A stretch of DNA of 64,000 nucleotides. Origin: Zygotorulaspora mrakii. Lineage: Eukaryota; Ascomycota; Saccharomycetes; Saccharomycetales; Saccharomycetaceae. A program made the position numbers and the translations under genes. Shown here one piece after another: positions 49,909 to 59,718 of the stretch (positions are counted from its first letter, which is position 1; each line of letters opens with the position of its first letter). The stretch covers positions 434,001 to 498,000 of the forward strand of contig NC_050719.1 in NCBI RefSeq assembly GCF_013402915.1, read 5' to 3'. The notes beneath the pieces were generated by a model that was not told the origin of the DNA, did not search any database, and was given only the letters and a program-made list of their open reading frames with translations.

Positions 49909-52086
49909 ATGGTGGATTTTTCATTAAAAAAGGCAAAAAACAATTGGAAAAACACTCGAGGGTCTTCTCCCACCAAGGAGAAGTTGAACGATTCACCATC
50001 AAAGATTAAAACGAAGATGCCCAACAAAAAGAATCCATACACTAGCATGAAAATGTCTCCAGAGTACTCCAAGTTACCGACGATGGACGCCAAGCAAAAG
50101 ACAAAAGTAGCTAGCTCAATGCAGCGCAGACTGTCCATGCAAAATCCAAACTATGTTCCCCCAAAACTGGATTATTCGATGCCCCTGCCAATGTCTTCCA
50201 TGGAAAGTCTTATTCAAGGCCATAATGCGAGTGGTGCAAATTTGGTTCATGGGAGTAATCCACAGCCAATCGTTGATAGGGCTCACAATGGAAAACCGTC
50301 GGCCCACCCCAAAACTTCTCAACCGAGTACAGAAATGCCCTCGGCAATAATGAAGCCAGAAGCACTACGGAAAGTTCTAGGTAATCCTAATTTCAATGCA
50401 AAGTCGTTTGTTCATGATGCACTTGGAGATGCCACTGCTATAGAAATAGATGGATTTACCTCAAACTTAACAGACTTAGCAAGCGAAGTTCAAGAGGAAG
50501 CTAAAGAAAATATTAATAGGTCGCACAGAGACATTTTGACGGTGAATAATGATCTTGGGAGTGCAGCTCAGGAATTAAAACAATTAAGAACAAGTATTAA
50601 TGAGCTGAATGAAGCAATGCAACAATTATTGGTCATGGCCCAAAAAAGGCTTCAAACAGAGGAGCATTCATCACAACCATCATCAAAGAATAGCAATGCG
50701 CCATCATCAGGGCTTCTACCACCAATGCGGGCAGGGACCATATCGAATGCAAAAAGAGATAGAACAAGCGTAGCAATACTAGAGAGATTATGGGACAATC
50801 AATTAACAGAGCTATTTAAAAATGTCGAAGGTGCCCAAAAGTATATTTCTTCTGCCCCTGGAAGACATGTTTTGCTGGAAAGTGCGGACTGGCTAGAATT
50901 GAATGTTGCCACTTTAAAGCCGTTGCAAAATGTTCATATTTTCATTTTGAACGATATGGTACTTGTTGCTGGTAGACCACGAGATAAACAAAATGAGCTT
51001 GTAGTTAGCCAGTGCAATCATCTCAAAGAAGTTTCAATATCTCCTGATGGTGTTTCAAGTGACAGGTTATTATTCTCATTCGGGAACAATATCAAATGCT
51101 TGTATCAATGTCGTAAACAACAAGAGGGAATAAGACTGCTTGCTGTTGTTCGAAGAGCTAAAGACGATTTACGAGAAATATCCCAAGCAGAAGAAGAGAA
51201 TACAAGAAAAATTAAAGAGTCTTTTACCTACCTACAGTCCACACAGCAGACACCTAGTAGGGAAAGTGCCAGGAGTCCCATCAAAGGTTCCAGACGAAGC
51301 GTTGGTAGTATGACACCTGGGAAAACTGGAGAGGCTGTTGATAGCTATCTTTTGGAAACGATCACAATGTCGATGCACTCCAGAACTCGCTCGAGGGACA
51401 TGAACTCTGCTGCAAAACAGTTGAAAACTTTAGGAGACCAAAGTGAAGAGATCGATATCGAATTGGGTAGATTGAATTTTGACAAAGCCACTACACTATT
51501 GGTAGATCTAGAATCACAACTAGATCGACTTTCTGATCGCATTGATAACGAACATTTAATGCTGCATGACTTGATTAATTTAAAAATTGACCAAAAGCGA
51601 GACGCGATAGCTGCAAAGTTGTCACAGTCTATATCGAATTCGTTTGAAATATCTAATTTGGTATCTTGTGTTAAGAATATGATAAAACTAGGGTTCTCAG
51701 AGGAAGGTCTGGATCTTTTCCTACAAAATCGATCAAATCTAATCGAAGATCTGGTTTTACAGATTGGTTCATTCGATAACTCAACTAATTACTTCACACA
51801 AATAGCAGTAATTCGATTCCAAACCATGAAAAAGACAGTTTTATGTTTCCAACAGACCTTTCAAGATTCTGCGGATAAGTTTTCCTCAATATTAGTCAAC
51901 TGGTGTAAGGAAGAAGTTGATTCACATTTTAAACTTATTGAGAAGCAACTTCTTAACGAGGAAATGCTTTCTGCTGCATCAATAAAGTCTTCAAGAAAGC
52001 AAATAGATGGTTTAAAGCAAGTAGGCCTCGATTTCGTTTACAAATTAGATGAGTTTATCCGGAAGAACAGCGATAAAATTCTCTAG
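49909..52086 (+). CDS. EXO84: Exocyst subunit Exo84
   Basis: A 725-residue subunit of the exocyst, which tethers secretory vesicles at the plasma membrane; yeast has 753. The N-terminal 150 residues are basic and Ser/Pro-rich, starting MVDFSLKKAKNNWK. A coiled-coil region follows (about 155-250, starting FNAKSFVHDALGDATAIEI). A PH-like domain spans about 275-430 (MVLVAGRPRDKQNELVVSQ). The C-terminal helical cullin-repeat-like part ends QIDGLKQVGLDFVYKLDEF. All blocks align with yeast. SEC8, another exocyst subunit, lies 4.4 kb to the right. Confidence 0.95.
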   Translation: MVDFSLKKAKNNWKNTRGSSPTKEKLNDSPSKIKTKMPNKKNPYTSMKMSPEYSKLPTMDAKQKTKVASSMQRRLSMQNPNYVPPKLDYSMPLPMSSMESLIQGHNASGANLVHGSNPQPIVDRAHNGKPSAHPKTSQPSTEMPSAIMKPEALRKVLGNPNFNAKSFVHDALGDATAIEIDGFTSNLTDLASEVQEEAKENINRSHRDILTVNNDLGSAAQELKQLRTSINELNEAMQQLLVMAQKRLQTEEHSSQPSSKNSNAPSSGLLPPMRAGTISNAKRDRTSVAILERLWDNQLTELFKNVEGAQKYISSAPGRHVLLESADWLELNVATLKPLQNVHIFILNDMVLVAGRPRDKQNELVVSQCNHLKEVSISPDGVSSDRLLFSFGNNIKCLYQCRKQQEGIRLLAVVRRAKDDLREISQAEEENTRKIKESFTYLQSTQQTPSRESARSPIKGSRRSVGSMTPGKTGEAVDSYLLETITMSMHSRTRSRDMNSAAKQLKTLGDQSEEIDIELGRLNFDKATTLLVDLESQLDRLSDRIDNEHLMLHDLINLKIDQKRDAIAAKLSQSISNSFEISNLVSCVKNMIKLGFSEEGLDLFLQNRSNLIEDLVLQIGSFDNSTNYFTQIAVIRFQTMKKTVLCFQQTFQDSADKFSSILVNWCKEEVDSHFKLIEKQLLNEEMLSAASIKSSRKQIDGLKQVGLDFVYKLDEFIRKNSDKIL

Positions 52087-52446
52087 CAAAATCAGTCGCT
52101 GTAAAATGGGTGATCGTACCGTAGGGTAGGTCATGTATAGAGAAAAAATTAGAAAGATCAACCTTACTATGGATGATCTGTGCAAGTAAAGGCTGTTATG
52201 AATCTTTCCAACCTTGACTGATGTTGTGACCAGTATTATCCAACCTACCGTTTGAAATGATTTCAAGAAACTTCCAGAAGCTTCATGAAATCAGAGCCAT
52301 TATTTTAATATAAAGAAGTCGATGAGCATCTCAAAGATGACCGATGTTGTCGAGGTTCATTTCTGGTTACAGCAATCTGCATATATCAGTTTGCATATAT
52401 CAGGGGTATTATTAGATAGTTAAATTGAATAGTCAAATCGTGGAAA
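52087..52446. other. EXO84-FES1 spacer (FES1 promoter)
   Basis: About 360 bp. It holds a six-unit heat-shock element, listed separately. Near 52,379-52,402 there is a TGCATATATCAG direct duplication whose CATATATC cores may serve as the TATA element for FES1. Confidence 0.6.
52262..52289. promoter_or_regulatory. Six-unit perfect heat-shock element of FES1
   Basis: TTC, GAA, TTC, GAA, TTC and GAA alternate with exact two-base gaps from 52,262 to 52,289. This is the ideal inverted array bound by Hsf1 trimers and could seat two trimers. It lies 158 bp before the FES1 ATG. Heat-shock regulation of an Hsp70 exchange factor is expected. Confidence 0.9.
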
Positions 52447-53316
52447 ATGGAAAAACTTCTCCACTGGTCAATCGCCAACTCGCAAGGCGACAAGGAAACT
52501 GTTGATAAGATAGGTCAGCCAGATCCCAAACTTTTAGCTCAACTATTTGGGAGTGGTGGGCCTGATGACCCCACTTTAATGAAAGAGGCAATTGCTGTAA
52601 TTTCCAATCCAGAAGCAGACTTAGAAAACAAGCTGATTGCGTTCGACAATTTCGAGATGTTGATCGAAAATTTAGATAACGCCAACAATATCGAGAATAT
52701 GAAGCTTTGGGTACCTTTGCTGAAGACTTTAGATGCAGAGCAAGAAGACCTGCGTGCATCGGGACTATCCGTTATTGGAACTGCAGCACAGAACAACATT
52801 CCAACTCAGGACAGCTTTTTGAAATATGATAATGGTCTACGAAAACTGATAGAACTTGGAAACGACCTGAAAGAACCTGCCAATGTTAGAATCAAAGCTT
52901 TTTATGCCCTTTCTAATCTAGTAAGAAATCATCCATCAATGGCTCAAAAATTCAAGGAGTTAGGTGGGTTAGATATCGTAGCACCAGTTCTCACCGATTT
53001 GAATGCAATATCCAAGCTTAAAATGAGAGCAATTTCTTTAGTTGCTGCATTTTTGACCTCTACTCAAATTGATGATGAGCTGATCCAGTTACTAAGAACT
53101 GAGAGTATTATTGGCTCTACAATTGAGTGTTTAAAGACCGAAACGGACATAAATATCATTGACAGAGTTCTCAATTTTTTGTCTCAACTAATTTCCGCTC
53201 ATATTAAATTTAGTGAAGCGGAGGTTCAGGGACTGAAGACCGGTATTCAGAACATTGAACAATGGAAGGATAGATTGAATGAAGAAGACTTTTCGGTTGT
53301 AAAGCATGTATTATAA
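52447..53316 (+). CDS. FES1: Hsp70 nucleotide exchange factor Fes1
   Basis: A 289-residue cytosolic armadillo-repeat protein, the HspBP1 homologue; yeast Fes1 has 290. It releases ADP from Ssa-type Hsp70 and helps clear misfolded proteins. The N-terminus MEKLLHWSIANSQGD, which holds the substrate-mimicking release region, is conserved. Armadillo-type helices fill the rest (RIKAFYALSNLVRNHPSM). Regulation by Hsf1 is indicated by the upstream element. S. cerevisiae makes a nuclear splice variant of Fes1; I saw no clear 3' alternative intron here but did not examine it exhaustively. Convergent with MMS4. Confidence 0.96.
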   Translation: MEKLLHWSIANSQGDKETVDKIGQPDPKLLAQLFGSGGPDDPTLMKEAIAVISNPEADLENKLIAFDNFEMLIENLDNANNIENMKLWVPLLKTLDAEQEDLRASGLSVIGTAAQNNIPTQDSFLKYDNGLRKLIELGNDLKEPANVRIKAFYALSNLVRNHPSMAQKFKELGGLDIVAPVLTDLNAISKLKMRAISLVAAFLTSTQIDDELIQLLRTESIIGSTIECLKTETDINIIDRVLNFLSQLISAHIKFSEAEVQGLKTGIQNIEQWKDRLNEEDFSVVKHVL

Positions 53317-53396
53317 AAATATAAATTACAAGCATTATTCTCTTTAGAAACTTAAGCACTCTTTATAAAATTGATACCCGCCAAGGGTCGTATATA

Positions 53397-55343
53397 TTAT
53401 TGAATAGTCTCATTCGGGTCTCTACAAGTTAAAAGCTTAAAAAGCCTCTCTTCCATTGCTTCTGTCATCAAGTGTTTCCCATCAAGTCCCGATTTGATTT
53501 CTCTCCTTTCGAAATCTTTCAAAAGTGACTGGAACGAAGAATACGCTGCAACAACGCTAGAAGCCTTCAATTCGGGCATTCGGTTTATCTCTCGTAAACT
53601 CTTCATTAGTACTTCCTTTTCGTCCTTACAAGATTTGACATTTATGTGGCAGTATCTCATGAATCGTATGTTTGGATCAGTTCGCTGTTTCCCAATGATT
53701 GATACTAGATTAGGCAACGTTTTTATGAAATCTGCATCCGAAGATACTGTGTGAATTTTTACTCCCCACATTCTGTCGATATGTTGAATTCTTTGAGCGA
53801 CATCAAAATATGTCATGTTCAAGTCTTCAAAGGTTCTTCGTTTCTTAATCTGCACTGATTGAACACCCTTCTGAGAGCCTCCTAATTGCACTTGCACCCT
53901 ATTCTTGTATCTTTTATTCTCTTGAGCTTGCAAAGATCTTTTGAACCTGTTGAGCCCGCTGAGGATCACAATTAAATATTTTTCTCCGCTTGATAAGGAC
54001 TTCAGATCATTATACAACTTTGTTTTATCTGATCTGTATCTTTCGAAAAATATCTGAGCATCGTAGTAAAGCATTACTATGGTCTCTTCAAGCGTTACGC
54101 TTTCACTGGGATAATATACATCATTATTGAAATCGTATGTGCTATTGCACTCCCTCAAGAACCTCAGTAGTGGCAATTCTTGATTTGAAACTGCTTCCAG
54201 CGTGGCGGGTAAGAGTAATTCTTTAATGTTATCTTCACCCTTCTCAAACTGCTCCAACAAGTAGCCTGGAATCTCTACAACAATTGATTCTCTAGCCTTT
54301 ACGTTATCTCTATGTATTTGATTCACTTGCTTGAATAAACTTTTATTCCTTTGCAACCAATCTCGTACCAAAGCCTCCGATTGCGTCCTGCTCAGACAGT
54401 TCCCCTGGACAATATAATGCTGCAACCTGCGAATTTCCCTTTCTGACGTTGTGGGTTCTTTGATGGTATTGGATGTGTTAGAAGTTGAAGAGTTTTGAGG
54501 GCCAAAGGTGTGATATTCGTGTTTGGACGGAGTAGATACTACTTTATCAATCCTTTCGGTCAGAAATTCACGAGCACTTAGTTCAATTATTTCAGGTTTG
54601 TTTGCTTGTAATTCATATTCTTGAGAAGGCTTTGAAAATAAATCATTTGTCGTCTCAAGATTAGATGGCGTAGTACATGCTTCCTGCACCGTCAGTGGTC
54701 TACTGTCGATCGGTAGGCACTTCTCATAATCGGGTGCCGAATTGCAAATAGGTGACAAAGGGAAAGCCTCAATTAAATCTTGAAAATTGACAGATGAACA
54801 ACTATCCTGGCATCTATTCTCTCTGGTAGGGCATCCATGTACATCATCCCCCTCATGTTCTATAACTAAAGTTGTACCAAATTTAGCTGGAGTAGAGTCC
54901 ACTTTTGTTCGCCTTAAAAACCCCCCTCCAGGTGGTGTATTTTTTGCGCAGCTTGATGTATGGTCGTAAAGTTCTTCATTAAGTTTGCCGGAATACGATG
55001 ATGATTCATCTAAAATTTCATCCAGTAATCTCTTTCGTCGGTTGATGGTATTCACATCAGTTACCTCATTTCTGGCGAGTGTAGAAAGGTCGCCTTCTAT
55101 ACTTGTGCTAAGATCCTGATAAAACGGTACGTTTAATTCAATGGATGTATTGGAACCATTGTTCACCGATTTGATTTCTAAAATTTGCGATTCTCTCTCT
55201 AGAACCATCGGTGATGATGGATACACATTTGATTGCCTTTCGGAATCTTCTTCAGTAAGTATCGTGACTATCTCGCGATGAGTAACATTGCTGCTATGTT
55301 TCGAATCCTCGTCACTGTTATAATGCCGCGACGTATTATGCAT
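53397..55343 (-). CDS. MMS4: Mus81-partner endonuclease subunit Mms4
   Basis: A 648-residue nuclear protein; yeast Mms4 has 691. With Mus81 it cuts branched recombination and replication intermediates, and cell-cycle kinases activate it. The N-terminal half is disordered, acidic and Ser/Thr-rich with many SP/TP sites. From about 390 the XPF-like nuclease domain, catalytically inactive in this subunit, is seen in SLSSGEKYLIVILSGLNRFKR and the block VQSVQIKKRRTFEDLN. The C-terminus (RMPELKASSVVAAYSSFQSLLKDF, parts ELKASSVVAAY and FQSLLKDF) is the helix-hairpin-helix-type tail. Synteny with FES1 supports the call. Confidence 0.9.
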   Translation of the reverse strand: MHNTSRHYNSDEDSKHSSNVTHREIVTILTEEDSERQSNVYPSSPMVLERESQILEIKSVNNGSNTSIELNVPFYQDLSTSIEGDLSTLARNEVTDVNTINRRKRLLDEILDESSSYSGKLNEELYDHTSSCAKNTPPGGGFLRRTKVDSTPAKFGTTLVIEHEGDDVHGCPTRENRCQDSCSSVNFQDLIEAFPLSPICNSAPDYEKCLPIDSRPLTVQEACTTPSNLETTNDLFSKPSQEYELQANKPEIIELSAREFLTERIDKVVSTPSKHEYHTFGPQNSSTSNTSNTIKEPTTSEREIRRLQHYIVQGNCLSRTQSEALVRDWLQRNKSLFKQVNQIHRDNVKARESIVVEIPGYLLEQFEKGEDNIKELLLPATLEAVSNQELPLLRFLRECNSTYDFNNDVYYPSESVTLEETIVMLYYDAQIFFERYRSDKTKLYNDLKSLSSGEKYLIVILSGLNRFKRSLQAQENKRYKNRVQVQLGGSQKGVQSVQIKKRRTFEDLNMTYFDVAQRIQHIDRMWGVKIHTVSSDADFIKTLPNLVSIIGKQRTDPNIRFMRYCHINVKSCKDEKEVLMKSLREINRMPELKASSVVAAYSSFQSLLKDFERREIKSGLDGKHLMTEAMEERLFKLLTCRDPNETIQ

Positions 55344-56531
55344 CTATAGTCTTGAGTAGAGCTACTTGTTTTAGTTTGTTTATTCATTTTTGCACTTGAC
55401 CAATGTCGCGTTATGCCATTTTGTTATATATGCAAAGCATTATAATATGCGACATAAAAACTAAGAAAGTAAACTTGCTGACAACGGGAGCTTTTACGAT
55501 GATATTGAACTTCGAGTTGATGGGCGTAAAACCTCATTGAAAAGGCTGTCCATATATCTTGTGGTTTACATCCCTGATTATAAGTGTTTACACTTGCATG
55601 CAAAGCTCTTGAGCAAAACTCAAAGATTACGCATACGCTCATATTTTTGCCAGTTTGGCAGTTCCAGACCTTTTGCCTGTGATGCGAAAGTCATTTGGAC
55701 GTGCATAACCTGGGCGTTGGGCTCATTTTATTTTCGTTGGGGTATGCCTTGGCATCAATAGATATCATCAGGATTTCTTCGTATTTTTTTACAGTCTCTC
55801 ACTGGGTGACAGAAATAAGTAACGTTAGGATAATTTAGGAGCTTACAAGCTACTAAACCGGCCCCATTATTATTACACAGGTATGCAGTAGTTTATATAG
55901 ATTTGGAGTGCTCGGCAGTTACAGAAGAGTTATTCACCAGCGTTGCGCTTGCAGAATCTCCCGCTCAATGCAGAAACTTGGCATTACTAAGTTCGTCTGT
56001 CACTGCCTCTCTGTATCCAAAGTAACACGCAAAAAGTGTTTGCTTGATTCAACCCCATAAAGAATTGTATAATTCTACGCCTGGATATGAGACTCTTTTG
56101 GTATAATATCCTTCATAAATGTAATTCTGCCAGAATAAACTGACTGTTATCATTTGTTCCACTCTTTCTGTACCAAAAAATCATATAGCCAATGAGTTTC
56201 AACAATTTTTTATGCATATAAAAATTCTAGCCTCTCACGACGACTATTTTGAGGGTGAGACTTTCTCGTTGAGACCCACTTCAAGGGTTGATAGATAGAT
56301 GCATTAATGCAGACCTGATGTATTCTCCCGGAATACTCAAAATACTATCTGTTCTTCTCAAACAGCTAAATGCAATACGAATCATGTTTTGGCAGGTCTG
56401 GCAGATAATTGAGAAATTTATTTCTCGGTTAAGCTTCGATGCCTGAGCTAAGGCTAATGTAATCACATCAAAAACTACTTAACATAGTATGACCTCACTA
56501 CAATGCTTTTTTGTTATATGAAATATGTCTA
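55344..56531. other. MMS4-SEC8 spacer
   Basis: About 1.2 kb between two leftward genes. Frames of 60-75 codons are present but none has a recognisable domain. No tRNA or strong motif seen. Confidence 0.5.
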
Positions 56532-59500
56532 TTACTGTAGTTGCAGTGTTTCTAACTTTTTTACTGCATCATGATATTTTTTGGAGTTTAAAGGAAGTGA
56601 GTTCACTCGTTTTGAACTATCACTGCTCCTTTTCAATTGCTTTTGTAGTTCTTCGCTGAACTGAAGTCTTAAGATTACCTTCAAATCATCTTTGGAGCAA
56701 AGGAATAAATTACCTGCTTCGATTTGTTTGAAGAAAGTCGACTCATCAGATCCACAGAGTGAATACAAATTCATGGCATCACTCATGTCAACATTTGAGG
56801 GGTCTGATAATATGTTTCTACATGTGTGCTGCAAAACACTAACATTTTTCAAGATCTTTTTTATGCCATTCTTGTTTAGCACACGAATGGAATGCATGCC
56901 ACCTAATAACGCTAAATTGTTGAGTTTGTCAATACCAGTAAAGACAGCATCCAGAATTGGAGGGGGGAATTGTTGCCTGTACTTATTCTCTAGCATCTTC
57001 AAGTCATGCAACAAGGATGAAATATGCTCGTCAAGTTCTGCGCTGTCAACATCTGCATTCCAGCTCCTGGTATTTTGAAACAAACTACCAATGTGATATA
57101 AGCATCGTGCTCTTATATCGAATCTAATAGCGGATAGTAGCCGATTTTTCAGCGAAGAAAACCCAACCACAATCTCATCAAATTTCTCACTGGAATCTAC
57201 ATCCATTGAAATTTTTGGAGCTGCCATTTTATCCATGTTTGTCAAATCACTGGATTCGAAAAAAGACCAAGTGTCTTTCAAATGATCAGCATCATAAACT
57301 CCATTTGGTTCCAGAGAAGGAGTAACAAGTTTTTTCAAACTAGGAAGCCACTCCAGAATCCAAAAAGACGTGCTCAAAAAAAGTTCCACAGCATCGACTG
57401 TGACAATGTTCAAAAGATCATCCTTCTGCAAACTGTTTTCTTCCCTGAAAAAATCAGGGCAGTGACTAATTAAAGCTCTAGCTTCTTTTAAAGCGACAGA
57501 AAAATCCTCATTCAAAATTTGGTTTTCCATTTCCATAATCTTTTTATCTTCTAACCAAATTGTAATTATTTTTTTCCCTGAAATGCTGTGGTTGGTACCA
57601 AAAAGTGTTTTGAAAAGATTAAGATAGTAATTATGGAATTTGTCCAAAAAATCGAGCAAGAGGCTGCATATTTTTTTCCTGAAAATGTGAGTAGTGTTCA
57701 TGACATACAGAAGTTTGTAAAGGAGGTTCTTAAAATCTGCAGCAGGTTTACAGATATATTTATTTTCTTCCGTCAATTCCAAAGTATAAGGGTTTGTTGC
57801 TTCAATCTTGGAGGCAAAAAGATGAGACAAAGTCATTTTAAGCTCAGGTAAAAAACTTTGGTCCATATAATCGACAAAAAAGTTCATTGAAGACTGAGTG
57901 CGAGTGGAGAACTCTAGCGGGATCAAATCAGAAGCAGACTGACAAAAAATAAGAAGAGGTTCAAGGAGGACCTTCATGTTGAAGACAGATGGAGCTATCA
58001 ATGATTCCTCCTGTTCGAAAGACTCTTCCTCCACGTAAATAGACTCTAGCTCGGCATTCGTTGAAATATTAATTCCAGGAAATATGTCTTTCAGTAGGGC
58101 TTTTAATTCGTTAGTGTGATCAACAGCAGCTGAACTATCTTTAATATTGTTTTGCAACACAAACAATGGCGAATGTTTCTTTTTTGAGGACGTAGAAATT
58201 GACGTATTTCCATAGCGGACGTCCACATCATTAGACAAAACCGAATTTTTCAAGTATCTCGATATGAGTGTTTCGATTTCGTCTAGCAGCTTAGGCCAAA
58301 CTAAATCAAATCGGTATATTTTTGAAGCATCAGTTGACGGTAATAATGTACTGACAGTCTCAAATACTATACGATGACCTTGAGCCGCGATTAATAGTTT
58401 AACAAAGATCCTAAAGAAGCACTTTCTTATTACAACCGACAGTGCGTCCTTTGCCGAAATTCCGAAATTGCTATCTTCCGTCAGATTTAGAGCCATTTTG
58501 AGCATCGATGGGTGATTCATTCGTATTTCTTCAGTGCACTTTATTATTATATTGTGAAATTCTTCCTTTGCCCTATCTGTGAGAATACTCAAAGCATTTG
58601 GGAGCTGATTTATATCATGAAGAATAGAAAGTAGGAAGAAAATACGCCCAAAGTCATCGTCTTTTGGGATGCTTGTAGTCTCTTTGTAGCCAGGAGCTTT
58701 CAGAATATCCAAAAATTTGGTCAATCGATTGCTCATGATTCTTGATTGTTTGGAGACATCAACATTGACCACATTATATATGTAATTTTCTAAACTTGTA
58801 AATCCTTCCCAAGACTGTCCAATATCCTCCAACATAGTTCCTTCCGAACTTTTCAGTCCTGCCTTCGAGTAGACTATAGTATGGATTTCCTCAATCAAAG
58901 TGTTGAAAAGAACATGTTCTTGCATTTCCAATTGCTGTTTTAAAATTTGAAGAGTTTCCAAAGACCATAAATTATGCGTGTTTGCACTTAAAAAACCCCG
59001 AGCCAACAGTTTCTGGGCATCTTTATAATCTGAATTTCTAATGTGATCTTCAACTTTCTCAGGTAGCTGCATCAAATATTCGATTGCGGATAATATTTCA
59101 ACCATTTCTGATTGCACCTTTGATTTTTCATTCAAGACCCGTAAGTTGCCTTTTTCCATCGTTATATTCTTGTTGGCATCAGCAATCTGCGTCTTTAGCT
59201 GAACTATGTTGTCTTGCGCATTTGTTATAGATTCCACAGCAATGCTGTAAGATGCAACTGTAGTATTTAAGACTTGAAAGTGTTCGTTTACTGCTTCTTT
59301 TAAATCGTATCCAATTCTCGTTTTTAGCTGTCTGAAGTCCTCATACCTATGTCCTAACCCAACAGATGTATCATCGAGAAATGCCAGGGCTAACTCAAGA
59401 GGGTTAGAGTTTTCTGTTAATATACGGTTCCACTGAGATTCTACATGACTTAAATCGTCCTGCAAGCTATTCAGGGCTGTGTTTCTCGCCCTCTGTTGAG

Positions 59501-59564
59501 CGTCCGATACACTGTTCACAGATAAACCACGTCTCCGCCCCTTCGGAACACCTAAATGATTCAT
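56532..59564 (-). CDS. SEC8: Exocyst subunit Sec8
   Basis: A 1,010-residue exocyst subunit; yeast has 1,065. The N-terminus has KGRRRGLSVNSVSD, close to yeast KGRRRGLSINSLSE, then NPLELALAFLDDTSVGLGHRYEDF (parts NPLELALAFLDD and SVGLGHRYEDF). A coiled-coil segment at about 90-155 is the CorEx region that packs against the other Sec6-class subunits. The remainder is helical, with RAKEEFHNIIIKCTEEIR and SLCGSDESTFFKQIE near the end, all aligned with yeast. Same strand as VPS15 with about 155 bp between. Confidence 0.94.
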   Translation of the reverse strand: MNHLGVPKGRRRGLSVNSVSDAQQRARNTALNSLQDDLSHVESQWNRILTENSNPLELALAFLDDTSVGLGHRYEDFRQLKTRIGYDLKEAVNEHFQVLNTTVASYSIAVESITNAQDNIVQLKTQIADANKNITMEKGNLRVLNEKSKVQSEMVEILSAIEYLMQLPEKVEDHIRNSDYKDAQKLLARGFLSANTHNLWSLETLQILKQQLEMQEHVLFNTLIEEIHTIVYSKAGLKSSEGTMLEDIGQSWEGFTSLENYIYNVVNVDVSKQSRIMSNRLTKFLDILKAPGYKETTSIPKDDDFGRIFFLLSILHDINQLPNALSILTDRAKEEFHNIIIKCTEEIRMNHPSMLKMALNLTEDSNFGISAKDALSVVIRKCFFRIFVKLLIAAQGHRIVFETVSTLLPSTDASKIYRFDLVWPKLLDEIETLISRYLKNSVLSNDVDVRYGNTSISTSSKKKHSPLFVLQNNIKDSSAAVDHTNELKALLKDIFPGINISTNAELESIYVEEESFEQEESLIAPSVFNMKVLLEPLLIFCQSASDLIPLEFSTRTQSSMNFFVDYMDQSFLPELKMTLSHLFASKIEATNPYTLELTEENKYICKPAADFKNLLYKLLYVMNTTHIFRKKICSLLLDFLDKFHNYYLNLFKTLFGTNHSISGKKIITIWLEDKKIMEMENQILNEDFSVALKEARALISHCPDFFREENSLQKDDLLNIVTVDAVELFLSTSFWILEWLPSLKKLVTPSLEPNGVYDADHLKDTWSFFESSDLTNMDKMAAPKISMDVDSSEKFDEIVVGFSSLKNRLLSAIRFDIRARCLYHIGSLFQNTRSWNADVDSAELDEHISSLLHDLKMLENKYRQQFPPPILDAVFTGIDKLNNLALLGGMHSIRVLNKNGIKKILKNVSVLQHTCRNILSDPSNVDMSDAMNLYSLCGSDESTFFKQIEAGNLFLCSKDDLKVILRLQFSEELQKQLKRSSDSSKRVNSLPLNSKKYHDAVKKLETLQLQ

Positions 59565-59718
59565 ATTGATGTGAAAGTAAACCTGTGCTCTGTAATTAAA
59601 GCCCGCTGTCTTCCTACCCTATTTTACTTCAAATCATATTATCCATTTACCTTCCATTAAATGCAGGAGGATTCTAAATACGTGAAATATTAAATATCGC
59701 TATACACGAGGTATCAAT

